A stretch of DNA of 64,000 bases from Caenorhabditis remanei (taxonomy: Eukaryota; Nematoda; Chromadorea; Rhabditida; Rhabditidae). The stretch is from assembly GCF_010183535.1 (NCBI RefSeq), contig NC_071332.1, positions 18,600,001 to 18,664,000 of the forward strand, read 5' to 3'. Each line of letters opens with the position of its first letter. Position 1 is the first letter of the stretch. A model generated the notes under the pieces. The model saw nothing but the letters and a program-made list of their open reading frames with translations. It ran no database searches and was not told the DNA's origin. Shown piece by piece: positions 42,475 through 53,111 of the stretch. The position numbers and the translations under genes are program-made.

Positions 42475-44097
42475 TTAATTAATACATGATCTTTTTACAA
42501 AACCTACTTCCAATAAATAACCACATCGAATAACTGAATAAGCGACTTTTCTATACTGAGAAGACATAAGAACACAAATAATCATATGAGTTACAGTCGA
42601 AGCAGTTAGAATAAATGAAAATAATTTTTCGAATGCTTCTCGGAGAAAACTGGAATGAAATTGTTTTCTTTGATTCTACAAAATTTTTAGATCAACTCAC
42701 ATAAAACCAGCTACACCACGTACATCATGAAAAATGCTAAATGGACTGATAGCGAAAATGATACCAAGAGGAAGTTCTGCAATGAAGAATGGCAGTGTTA
42801 AGAATAACACTAGTTTCGATGTGTTCTTGGAGTTATTCGGAGTAGATGACTTCATTTTTAGTTGTTTTGTTTTAGCTTTTTGTATTTCTCTAACCAACAC
42901 GGCAGTGAGAATAGGGAACAAAATACAAGGGATTATCTGGAATTGGAGAAATTTTTAGGGCAAACTAAAGGAGGATTGAAGTTATATTTTTTAAAGGTTC
43001 GGATTCAGATACTTTAGAAAATTATAAGAGACTTTCATCTTTGAAGATATGGTAAAAAATCGTCCTATATCGTTCTTCTGACACAAAAGGAGTCTTCGTG
43101 GAAGAGTTTTTCCGCGCAGTCGTGTAGTCCTCTCGGACAAGAGTTCAGTTCAATTGCTCGGTTTTTCACTTTTTCCAGCAAACGTTCGTGTTTTTCAATT
43201 TATATCGCAAGAAAAAAGAAAAAATACGGAAACATGTTGGAAAAGCGAGGAAATGAGGAATTGAGAAATAGTTTTGTCCGAGAGAACTACACGACTGCGT
43301 GAAAAACTCTTCCGCTGATGAAAGTTTGTTAAAATTATCTGAAGAATCGGAATCTGAAATTAAAAAAAACCATGACTACAGTTCTCCTAAAAGCATTTTC
43401 TAACCTTTGATATAGTTGCATCAACAGCCTGATAAATTCTTTGAATTTTTCGATTATTTTCTTGGAATAATAACGAAATCCCACTTCCATACCACAATAT
43501 GTTACTACTCGGGTACTGAGTACACTTGTACTCTTCATTGTACACGTCTATATCATGTTTGTATACATCCAGCATATTAATCGGAGCACATAAGATCAAG
43601 GTGGCTAAAATCACGTAAAAAGCAGCACGGGGTTTTGAAAGTATCTCAAATCTGGGATCCATTGGATACTTGATAACTAGGGTTCGGATGAGAGCAATAC
43701 TGAAGCTAAGCCATGTGGAACATCTTCTAGTATAGTTACGAATGGATTCCATTATCACATTGATCAGTATAATATAATAATCACTATTCTTCGAGTAGCA
43801 AACATTGATAACCTTGTAAAACTGCACAATTCCTGTATGAATATCATACAATGAAGAAATAATATCCATTATTGCAATTGCCATTAGAATTATATAAATT
43901 GGAGATGTTCTCAGTGATTTACTAGATAACACTGTAACATGAAACAGGTTTACCATAATACAGAACGCCGAAATATGTACACTATTATCATAGAGTACAC
44001 GAACGGCTAGCATCCAGAAAGGTTCAGTTATAAAACAGATAAATTGGAGGAGAGATTTATTTTTGATTTTGAACCAGCCACCATCTTCACAAGACAT
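42475..44097 (-). CDS. srw-type chemoreceptor (7TM GPCR), 367 aa
   Basis: Exons 43405-44097, 42701-42936 and 42475-42649 join in phase to 368 codons. Seven hydrophobic segments are visible, with class-w signatures: NLFHVTVLSSKSLRTSPIYI after TM1, RRCSTWLSFSIALIRTLVIK in TM3, KLVLFLTLPFFIAELPLGII in TM6, and THMIICVLMSSQYRKVAYSV at the end of TM7. It should be a plasma-membrane sensory receptor for peptides or environmental cues. The 468-bp first intron contains a palindromic MITE. It is the intact half of a head-to-head inverted duplication with the pseudogene at 44,970. Confidence 0.85.
43040..43320. mobile_element. Palindromic MITE in srw intron 1
   Basis: Inverted arms AGAGTTTTTCCGCGCAGTCG...TCTCGGACAA and TTGTCCGAGAG...CGACTGCGTG with an AT-rich loop. 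A homologous copy lies at about 50,030-50,262 in the corresponding intron of the pseudogene, so it was inserted before the duplication. Confidence 0.75.
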
Positions 44098-44969
44098 TGG
44101 ACTAAAGTTATGAAGTGTTTGAGAGAAGAAAAATTAAATTTGAGAGAAGAGATGTGATATCACTTTATTTTTTTCTCAAAATTGTTTTTGATATTTCAAA
44201 GACTTTATATTCATATGTTGGGCAACTAGAAAAAAAGTTGTTATCACTTTATTATGAGACATGAGTATATAATTATATGTTTTTGAAATTTTTTTTTGAA
44301 GTTTCAAAGACTGGTTAAGCGATGCATAATTATATGTTGGGCAAACTAGAAAGAAATCTTTTGATAAAAAATATATAGTTAGAAAACCGAATATCAGCTC
44401 AGGACATTTCTTACAACTGCGCTCCATCGAAATCCCCCTTGAAAAATGCCTCTTTTTCTCTGGGTCTCTCATTTTCGCACACAATTGCCTTTGGTTTCGG
44501 TAGAGCGTGGTTGTGAGAAACGTGCTGTGCTAATAAATCACGTCCACTCATAAAATAGGTTACGGCGCTGAGAAAATTAATAATTAGCAGACTTGCAACG
44601 GGTCGGGCCGAGTCGATTTGAGATTTGAGTATTTCTCCGGCCCGGGTCTCACTAGTCAGTACAAATATTTGAAAATTTGAATTTTTTAATTTTGAATTGT
44701 TTTTGATTATGTCCTGAAAGGTCGATGAAAATTTAAGCGTACATGTAATTATAACCAGTCGTTCAAATTTCAAAAACAATTTTCAAAAACCTATAATTTT
44801 ATACACATGTCTCATGATAAAATTATATCAAACAACTTTTTTCTAGTTGCCCAACATATAAATATGAAGTCTTTGAAATATCAAAAACAATTCTGAGAAA
44901 AAATAAAGTGATATCACATCTTTTCTCTTAAATACTATTTCTTCGCAAACACTCCATAACTTCATTCCA
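44098..44969. other. Centre of the srw inverted duplication
   Basis: 44,164-44,240 and 44,820-44,900 are inverted copies (AGTTGCCCAACATAT). Between them, about 44,575-44,660, lies GC-rich sequence starting CAGACTTGCAACGGGTCGGG that matches the left end of the MITE at 50,722. It may also hold the divergent srw promoters. Confidence 0.55.
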
Positions 44970-46756
44970 ATGTACTATTGTGAGGAGTATGCCTGGTTCA
45001 AAATCAAGAATAAATCTCTCCTCAAATTTGTCTGTTTCCTAACTGAACGTTTTACCAGGCTAGTTAATCGTCTACATGATAATAGTGTACATATTTCAGT
45101 GTTCTGTATTATCGTAAACCTGTTTCATGTTACAGTGTTATCTAGTAAATCACTGAGAACATCTCCAATTTATATAATTCTAATGGCAATTGCAATAATG
45201 GATATTATTTCTTCATCTTTATTATCTTTACTAATAATATTCAACAGATCCGTTTGTGTATTTGTTTGTCGCCAGCCATAACTCCCTTCGTAGTGGGCCG
45301 ATTTTTATGAAACCTGGATAGATGTATTGGAAATTTGACTTAGTTGATGCCCGAACTTTTCTTTTTTCAAAAATATCAAATTTGACGTCTTCTGGAGACG
45401 ATGACGTTTTTAGTGCTAAATTCCGTTGATGAGGGTGTGTCCCGACAGGGTGGTAGAAGGCTCAAAATATCAACCTAACACTACTGACTCGATGTTTCTT
45501 GAATGCACTCTCGAAAGGCGCCGGCCGCGCGTTTTGGGTGTAGTGGTCTACGCAGATGACTCTCACGCGTGGGGTGGTGAGTTCGTTCCCGTCAAATTGG
45601 AAATATTTTTTTGCTTTTTTGTTATGGGAAAGTAATTTATTGAGGAACTTTTGTATGTAAATGGAGGGAAAAACACGCATCTTGCATTTGAGAGAAAATT
45701 GAATGAAAATTTGGTCAAGAGCCCGAAAACTCCCGTTGGCTACGGGTCAAAAGACTACCGTAATCTTAAAATTAATATTTCATCATGAACGCGCCAGACC
45801 GATAGCATTCGGTGTTTTCGGATTCGAAAGTTCGATTTGAGATTTGAATACCGCTCATCAGAGCTGTAAAATTTTCGAAAAAGGAAGTCTGAAGAAGGAA
45901 GAAGGAGTTAAAATTTTCGAAAAAGGGAGCCAGAAGAAGGAAGAGGAAAGTAAATTTTTGAAAAAGGAAGACGGAAGAAGGAAGTCAGTCCAAAATTCCA
46001 AAATGTTTGTAAACTTTTTTGAAAGCCGGAAGTGGCAAATATTTTCAACGGAAGACTGAAGCGGGAAGTCGGAAGTAAATTTTCTAAAAAGGGAAGTCGG
46101 AAGAAGGAGGAAGAAAGTGAAATTTTCAAAAGAGAAGTCGGAAGAGAGAAGAAGAAAGTGAAAAAAAAGCCCGGAAGAAGAAGGAATGTAGTCGGAGGAA
46201 GGAATTCCGCGCAGCTCTGCCGCTCACATACATAATGGGAATTAAAAGAACCGGGATAGCATGTTTTCTGATAGCGAAGCCTAACATAAATGGAAGACCA
46301 CTACTCAAGAAGCTAATATGTGAATAAGGACCCGTCGTAGCTCGGTTGCCTACAAAAAATAATGAATTCTTGGATGAGAATTTGTTGAAACACCGTCTTA
46401 GTCTGCCATATTCCGAGAAGGAAGGCGGCATTGCCGCCGATCAGTCAAAAAATAAAAAATATATCGGCATGATCACTCGCCTTTTGAGAAGGGAAAACAG
46501 AAGAGTTATCAAGTTCACGTTCTTCTGTGAGATTGTTTTGAAATAAGGAAAAACATAGGAAGAAAGTTCAAATTGGTAAATTCAAAAACAGCTCATTCTA
46601 AATTCCATATTCTATTAGTATAGGAAAAGTCATTGAGAAAGGTTGTAGAATTTAAGTCTGAAAAGGAAAAATTTTATAATTGTGCTAAAACTGCTCGGCT
46701 AAGAAGCGCCGCAGGCGCTGTAAAACTGAGAAGGGTGGTGTAGGGAAGGAGGTTTA

Positions 46757-46785
46757 GTCGCCGTTAGGCGACGTAAACCGACTGG
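46757..46785 (+). other. Internal Helitron 3' terminus (unit junction)
   Basis: Hairpin GTCGCC-GTTA-GGCGAC then GTAAACCGA and CTGG, identical to the outer 3' end at 49,469-49,497. It is followed at once by TACTAATAATATTC, the sequence found 13 bp inside the first unit. Confidence 0.85.
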
Positions 46786-47097
46786 TACTAATAATATTCA
46801 ACAGATTCCGCCTGTCTGTTTGTATGTTGCCAGCCATAACTCCCTCCATAGTTGGCCGATTTTTTTGAGACCTGGATGTATAGATTGGAAATTTGACTTA
46901 GTTGATGCCCGAACTTTTCTATTTTCAAAAATATCAAATTTGACGTCTTCTGGAGACGATGACGTTTTTAGTGCTAAATTTCGTTGATGAGGGTGTGTCC
47001 CGACAGGGTGGTAGAAGGCTCAAAATATCAACCTAACACTACTGACTCGATGTCTCTTGACTGCACTCTCGACAGGCGCCGGCCGCGCGTGTGTGGT

Positions 47098-48156
47098 CAC
47101 AGGTGAACCGCTGGGAATCCTATGTGTGAAGGTGCCAGAATAGCGTCCTATATGTGTCCATAAATGAAACGTGGACCGCGCGTGTGGCGTATATGTGTGG
47201 TCGTCTTTTCTGTGTACTGGCAGCGCGTGCATCCATATAGCTCCCATATACGTTCCATGTATGGTCCATATTTGAGGGTGGCGGCCGGCCGCCGCAACGA
47301 CACTCCGGAATTACACGTGGGCGTGTTGTTTACCGTAAATCGACGCGACATTTTTTCTATAAGTCCGGGCCCATTTTCTCCGTTTCTCGAAGTTTTCACC
47401 TATTTTCTTCATTCTTTTTGCACAAAACAGATAATGGCAAACTTCAAAAATAAAAATAAAGCTATTTAAACTTACGGAAACTTATTTTTTTCAATACAAA
47501 AGTTGTTCTTTTCTCAATAAACTTAAATTTTAGCTTTTTGTCGAGAAATTCGAGTCTTGTGTTTTTCTTTACTTCGGTATGATAAGAAATTATATTTTTT
47601 CAGATTGATTTAAAGGTAAGAAGGTAAGTATTTGTCATACCGAAGTAAAGTCAAAATACCGGACTTCGAATTTCGTCGGCGGGTTTTTTTTTCAGAGTTC
47701 AAAGAAAAGCTTGAACATCAAAAATTGTTTTATAACCGCCAAGCTAACCTATAATATTTATATGAAATCGTATGTGATTTTCAATTTTTCATGAAGTATT
47801 GCCATTATCTGTTTGAAAAATGAAGAACTTCGAGAAAGAACGGAGAAAATGTACAAGTCCGAGAAATGGAAAGTGAACAAGTTGAAAAAAGGAATAGTGA
47901 AACAACATAATAACATTACATACCTATCATAACAATGAATTAGGGCTTTTTAGTGTTTCATACAGAATAATCAACCAAATACGGTTGGTAGAATTAATGC
48001 TGATATGCTATCCATATGCGTTCCATATGCGCCCCACGTTTTCGGCCGACCGCGCGTGGATCCATATGGGCACATATAGGGCCCAACCCTCATTCTTTTT
48101 AGCCACATATTCGCCACCGCGCGGTTCCATATGTGTTCCCCAGCGGTTCACCTGTG
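47098..48156. mobile_element. Nested element with terminal inverted repeats, 1059 bp
   Basis: Ends CACAGGTGAACCGCTGGG and CCCAGCGGTTCACCTGTG are perfect inverted repeats. The first Helitron unit lacks this block at the same place, proving insertion into unit two. Subterminal DNA has many GGTCCATAT/CCATATGG words in both orientations. No transposase. The target duplication could not be resolved. Confidence 0.8.
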
Positions 48157-48989
48157 GTGTAGTGGTCTACACAGATGACTCTTACGCATGGAGTGGCGAG
48201 TTCGTTCCCGTCAAATTGGAATTTTTTTTTGTTATGGGAAAATAATTTATTGAGGAGCTTTTGGATTTAAATGGAGGGAAAAACAGAGACTATGATAAAA
48301 AATTTGTCAATAAGTCTGCTCCGCATCTTGCATTTGAGAGAAAATTGAATGAAAATTTGGTCAAGAGCCCGAAAACTCCCGTTGGCTACGGGTCAAAAGA
48401 CTACCGTAATCTTAAAATTCATATTTCATCATGAACGCGCCAGACCGATAGCATTCGGTATTTTCGGATTCGAAAGTTCGATTTGAGATTTGAATACCGC
48501 TCATCAGAGCTGTAACATTTTCGAAAAAGGAAGTCGGAAGAAGGAAGAATGAGTTAAACATTTCAAAAGGGGAGCCGGAAGAAGGAAGAGGTAAGTAAAC
48601 TTTTGAAAAAGGAAGACGGAAGAAGGAAGTCAGTAGAAAATTCCAAAATTTTTGTAAACTTTTTTGAAAGCCGGAAATGGCAAAAAATTTTCAACGGAAG
48701 ACTGAAGCGGGAAGTAAGTTTTCTAAAAAGGGAAGTCGGAAGAAGGAGGAAAAAAGTGAAATTTTCAAAAGGGAAGTCGGAAGAGAGAAGAAGGAAGTGA
48801 AAAAAAGGCCGGAAGAAGAAAGAAGGTAGTCGGAAGAAGGAATTTCGCGCAGCTCTGCCGCTCACATACATAATGGGAATTAAAAGAACCGGGAGAGCAT
48901 GTTTTCTGATAGCGAAGCCTAAAATAAGTGGAAGACAACTACTCAAGAAGCTGATATGTGAATAAGAACCCGTTGTAGCTCGGTATTTC

Positions 48990-49130
48990 CGAGAAGGAAG
49001 GAGAGAAGGAAGGTCGATATTCCATATTCCGAGAAGGAAGGAAGGAGAGAAGGAAGGTCGATATTCCATATTCCGAGAAGGAAGGAAGAAGAGAAGGAAG
49101 GTCGATATTCCATATTCCGAGAAGGAAGGC
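48990..49130 (+). repeat. GAAGGAAG-rich tandem repeat in Helitron unit two
   Basis: Three units of about 51 bp containing AAGGTCGATATTCCATATTC; unit one has a single copy-equivalent near 46,408. Confidence 0.75.
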
Positions 49131-50029
49131 GGCGTTGCCGCCGATCAGTCAAAAAATAAAAAATATATCGACATGATCACTCGCCTTTTGAGAAGGGAAA
49201 ACAGAAGAGTTATCAAGTTCACGTTCTTCTGTGAGATTGTTTTGAAATAAGGAAAACATAGAAAGAAAGTTCAAATTGGTAAATTCAAAAACAGCTCATT
49301 CTAAATTCCATATTCTATCAGGATAGAAAAAGTCATTGAGAAAGTTTGTAGAATTTGAGTCTGAAAAGGAGAGATTTTACAATTGTGCTTTATCGGAATG
49401 AACTGCTCGGCTAAGAAGCGCCGCAGGCGCTGTAAAACTGAGAAGGGTGGTGTAGGGAAGGAGGTTTAGTCGCCGTTAGGCGACGTAAACCGACTGGTTG
49501 TATGATATTCATACAGGAATTGTGCAGTTTTACAAGGTTATCAATGTTTGCTACTCGAAGAAAAATGATTATTATATTATACTGATCAATGTGATAATGG
49601 AATCCATTCGTAACTATACCAGAAGATGTTCCACGTGGCTTAGCTTCAGTATTGCTCTCATCCGAACCCTAGTTATCAAGTATCCAATGGATCCCAGATT
49701 TGAGATACTTTCAAAACCCCGTGCCGCATTTTACGTAATTCTAGCCACCTTGATATTATGTGCTCCAATCAATATGTTGGATGTATACAAATATGACATA
49801 GGGTACACAGAAGGGTACAAGTGTACTCAGCACCCGGTTTTCAACAATTTGTGGTATGGAAGTGGGATTTCTTATTTATTCCAAAAAAATAATCGAAAAA
49901 TTCAAAAAATTTATCAGGCTGTTGATGCAACTATTTCAAAGGTTTGAAAATGTTTTAAGGAAGACTGAAGTCATGTTTTTTTAATTTCAGATTATGATAC
50001 TTTAGAAAATTCTAACAAACTTTCATCAA

Positions 50030-50262
50030 CGGAAGAGTTTTTCACGCAGTCGTGTAGTTCTCTCGGACAAAATTATTTCCCAATTCCTCATTTCCTCGCT
50101 TTCCCAACATATTTCCGTAGTTTTTCTTTTTTCTTGCGATTTAAATTTTTTAAAAACGCAAAAGTTTGCTGAAAAAGTGAAAAATCGAGCAATTGAACAA
50201 AAATCTTGTCCGAGAGGACTACACGACCGCGCGGAAATAACTCTTCCACGAAGGCTCCTTCT
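50030..50262. mobile_element. Palindromic MITE in pseudogene intron
   Basis: Arms AGAGTTTTTCACGCAGTCG...CTCTCGGACAA and TTGTCCGAGAGGACTACACG; homologous to the MITE at 43,040. Confidence 0.72.
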
Positions 50263-50541
50263 GTCTCAGAAGAACGATATAGGACGATTTTTACCATATC
50301 TTCAAAGATGAAAGTTTCTTAAAATTTTCTGAAGTATCAGAATCTGAAATAAAAAAAAGACATCAATCCTCCTTTAGTTCGCTTTAAAATATCTCTTCAA
50401 TTCCAGATAATCTCTTGTATTTTATTCCCTATTGTCACTGTCGTGTTGGTTAGAGAAATACGAAAAGCTAATACAAAACGACTAAACATGAAGTCATCTA
50501 CTCCGAATAACTCCAAGAACACATCGAAACTAGTGTTATTC

Positions 50542-51378
50542 TTAACAGTCGTTGAATTCTGGAGTAACGTCATCCGAATGGTGCCCAAGTCTACTATAAA
50601 ACTCCCACCGAATCCCTCTCCCCGAAATCTCATCCTCGAAAATCCCAATACTTCTCTTGAGTTGTGTAATCTGAATTTCAACAACTTCAAGTTGACACCG
50701 AATCACTGCAGCAGGTATTATCAGACTTGCAAAATTCCGGGCCGGCCCGACCCGGTCGGCCCGGATTTGAATTTTTGAACTTTTTTCACTACAATTTTTT
50801 GTCCAAAAATATTTTTTTCTGAAAATTTTTCATATTTTTCCTCAAGTATATTTTTCAAAAGCCTTCGAAACCTACAAAAAATTGTTTTTAAGAAATATTT
50901 TTCAAAAAAAAATCGGGAAATTTTCGAAAAAAAAATTTGAATTTTTTTCAGTACTGAACTTCCGGGCCCACCGGGCCGGGCCGGGCCGGGCCGGGCCCTA
51001 GAAATTTTCATTCCGGCCCGGCCCGGCCCGGCCCGGCCCGGCCCGGCCCGTTGCAAGTCTGGGTATTATATCCGATTCCTTATAGATCGCGAGCACATTA
51101 CTCAATATTTCAGGGCACTGCCCGTATTTATTGGCCATCATTTTACTCGACTCCATAAACATTGAGAGCTCTTTACTTTTTGGAAAAGATTCAGCTTTTT
51201 CAAGAAATTCATTCGATCTTATCTTGAAAGTTGCAACTAATTGACTGGTTTCCGAGAATAATTCCTCACATTTTTCAATCAATTCTTCTCTCTCACGTCT
51301 TTCTTTCTAGAAAATGTTGTTTGAAAATGTTTGAATTTTTTGTCGGGTTACCTTCTGAAAACCGTCTGACGTCGTCAT
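50542..51378 (-). pseudogene. Small coiled-coil gene split by a hAT-like MITE
   Basis: Exon 1 51352-51378, exon 2 from 51306 to 51062. The frame is then interrupted by the MITE at 50,722-51,061 and resumes in register down to a TAA at 50,542. Ignoring the insert, the frame is open over about 150 codons, rich in Glu, Lys and Leu with coiled-coil heptads (REREELIEKCEELFSETSQL; LEVVEIQITQLKRSIGIF). No family recognised. The 3' end abuts the truncated srw exon, which suggests a breakpoint there. Confidence 0.65.
50722..51061. mobile_element. hAT-like GC-rich MITE, 340 bp
   Basis: Terminal inverted repeats CAGACTTGCAA / TTGCAAGTCTG, flanked by the perfect 8-bp duplication GGTATTAT (50,714-50,721 and 51,062-51,069). 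Both ends have arrays of GGGCC/GGCCC. The 8-bp duplication and CAG start fit the hAT superfamily. Confidence 0.88.
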
Positions 51379-51463
51379 CTCTTAAATTTAGAATAGAGGC
51401 GAATTTCTACAAAGATCGTGTTGATTTGAATTTTTGAAACGAAAAACACGTGGAACTTATAAT

Positions 51464-51612
51464 CATACTTGTCACGGGCCGGGCCCGCTAAAAAAATCTT
51501 CCGGCCCGGCCCGGCCCGTCAAAATATTGAAAAAAAAGCTTGCTGCGGGCCCTGCGGGCCGGCCCGGGCCCTAAAATTTTCAGAGGGCCCGGCCCGTGAT
51601 TTGACAAGTATG
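51464..51612. mobile_element. Second hAT-like GC-rich MITE, 149 bp
   Basis: Ends CATACTTGTCACGGGCC and GGCCCGTGATTTGACAAGTATG; 8-bp duplication CTTATAAT (51,456-51,463 and 51,613-51,620). Related to the element at 50,722 by its GGGCC-rich body. Confidence 0.82.
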
Positions 51613-51699
51613 CTTATAATGAGAATATCCTGGAGTTCACGGTATTCATTTTAATTTATACTTTTTTTGAAACTTTTTAAAACAATAACATAACATTTT

Positions 51700-51800
51700 C
51701 TGGCTCCGCGACATTTCGCAACTACGACGTTTCGCAACCATAAAAATAGAAATAGATGCGGTGTGGTTGCAAAACGTCGTAGTTGCGAAACGTCGCAGTT
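51700..51800. repeat. Short palindromic repeat
   Basis: Arms GCGACATTTCGCAACTACGACG and its near-complement CGTCGTAGTTGCGAAACGTCGC around a 30-bp loop. The 51,900-51,975 stretch carries related AAACGTGGTTTCGAAACG words. Confidence 0.65.
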
Positions 51801-52077
51801 CCTAAATGCCGTGAAGCCTATTTTCTTATTTTGGCCAGTGAGAACACACTTTTTTTTATAGAAGAAGTCTCATAGTTTTGAAACTGAGAGTTGCAAACGG
51901 TATCGGTTACAAAACGACATGGTTTCAATACATCTGTGTTTTGAAAAACGTGGTTTCGAAACGTCCCATTGTCATTTCAACAAAAGACCGCTTGTTTACA
52001 AGGTGCTGATTTTTGAGACGTTTTAAACCCGGTACATCTTCAAGAGATATTTATCTTCCCTAGAGCGCATTTTAGCC

Positions 52078-52101
52078 GCGTTGCGGTCGTGCGTCGCGAT
52101 T
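52078..52101 (+). promoter_or_regulatory. F-box upstream element of a deleted gene
   Basis: GCGTTGCGGTC and GCGTCGCGATT with 13-bp phasing, preceded by the shared CCCTAGAGCGCATTTTAGCC sequence. The first exon that should follow is missing. Confidence 0.55.
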
Positions 52102-52555
52102 GGGAACCTTGATATCCTAGATATGAATTGGGAACCTAGATATCATAAATATCTGGAGAGAAACAAATTTGCCAAAATACTCGTTTACCTTGGACCATCT
52201 TTTGATAACAAATGCTGTAAAACTTAAGCTCCATGAACCGATTCTAAATGCAAAGGACCTGAACCGTTTTTTTAAGGTGTGGATGCAAAATCGATGTAAT
52301 CCTAGACTCGAGTATTTGGCTGTGTGGACAGACAACACTTTCAAGGTAGATCTCCTGTTTATAGGGTTGAATACCATTCAAATTCCTGATGAAACAACGA
52401 GAACATTCCGGATTTCGGGATACATGAAACAGCGGCCAAAGGCTAAAAGGATTAGCGGTGGGTTCGATATAAGAAGAGTCGATGGAACAACAGGAACAAT
52501 TGGAATTAGGAGTAGATTTGAATATGTTGATATTCGATTCTATGTTTGGGCATAA
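52102..52555 (+). pseudogene. F-box/FBA_2 pseudogene, N-terminal part deleted
   Basis: Directly after the upstream element the sequence jumps into the C-terminal half of an FBA_2 gene. The frame around 52,169-52,555 encodes LDHLLITNAVKLKLH, NRFFKVWMQNRCNPRLEYL and the terminus RFYVWA. The F-box exon, intron and first half are gone, so no SCF adaptor can be made. The remaining frame is open, so the deletion may be recent. Confidence 0.8.
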
Positions 52556-53078
52556 ACCATTCCTTTGATTCTTTCGTTGTGTTTCTGTGTAATTGTTTCA
52601 GTTGCACGTTTTCTTTTGTATTAAAAAATACCATCGTCTTAACTTGTACTCGAATGAGTAATTCAAACTCAAAATCCCCCCGTTTATTTGTAAACCTTTT
52701 CCTTTTGTTTAGTTTCAGTTATTGTATTAGTAGCTTCTTTTTTACTCCTCAAAATGGCAAAAGCCATTCTTATTCTATTTTTGAGCTACACTTGTCCGTT
52801 CCCCAAATCGATATTTAATTTTTGTTATATCTAATAAACTATTATTGAAATAGAGCAGTCTTGTTCACCCACCATAAAAGGACATCGGATTAGTTGAATA
52901 TAACTTTTTCATTTTTTTAGTTTAGCATTTCAGTTTTAAACTATTCCCAAATTTCTCGTGTCATTTACACGGCTTGATCTGTTCTCCATCGTTTTCCTCC
53001 CCAACCAAACCCATAACCTTGTCACAAAAAAACAATAGCAAACACCCTTCGTGTAGACGTTAACCTTCCCAAAGTGCT
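52556..53078. other. Intergenic spacer
   Basis: 3' flank of the pseudogene and T-rich spacer with an ATTATTGAAATAG stretch; no gene recognised. Confidence 0.4.
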
Positions 53079-53102
53079 GCGTCGCGGTCGTGCGCCGCGG
53101 TC
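53079..53102 (+). promoter_or_regulatory. F-box upstream element separated from its gene
   Basis: GCGTCGCGGTC and GCGCCGCGGTC. The transposon at 53,112 now lies between this element and the first exon at 54,212. Confidence 0.65.
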
Positions 53103-53111
53103 TCGCCCTTA

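Larger units (their letters stand above)
45216..49497 (+). mobile_element. Tandem non-autonomous Helitron, 4282 bp
   Basis: Inserted exactly between A and T of the srw exon (TTCTTCA|TTGTATG in the intact copy). It begins TC (45,216) and ends CTGG (49,494-49,497), with the hairpin GTCGCC-GTTA-GGCGAC ending 9 bp before the CTGG; these are the Helitron hallmarks. The same 3' end with hairpin occurs internally at 46,757-46,785, followed by a second copy lacking the first 13 bp. No Rep/helicase frame. Both units contain GA-rich GGAAGTCGGAAGAAGGAAG arrays. Confidence 0.85.
44970..50541 (+). pseudogene. srw-type receptor pseudogene broken by a Helitron
   Basis: 44,970-45,215 encodes the N-terminus and first transmembrane segments and is very close to the intact gene at 44,097. 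The frame resumes at 49,498 (LYDIHTGIVQ...) in register and runs to the exon end at 49,941. After a MITE-bearing intron the second exon starts at 50,407 and matches the intact gene up to about 50,548, where an unrelated coiled-coil gene relic abuts. TM6-TM7 are therefore missing. Few other lesions are visible, so inactivation is probably recent. Confidence 0.85.

Noticed and set aside
49498..49941. Independent receptor gene starting near 49,498
   Set aside because: It is the continuation of the srw exon at 44,970-45,215, separated only by the Helitron.
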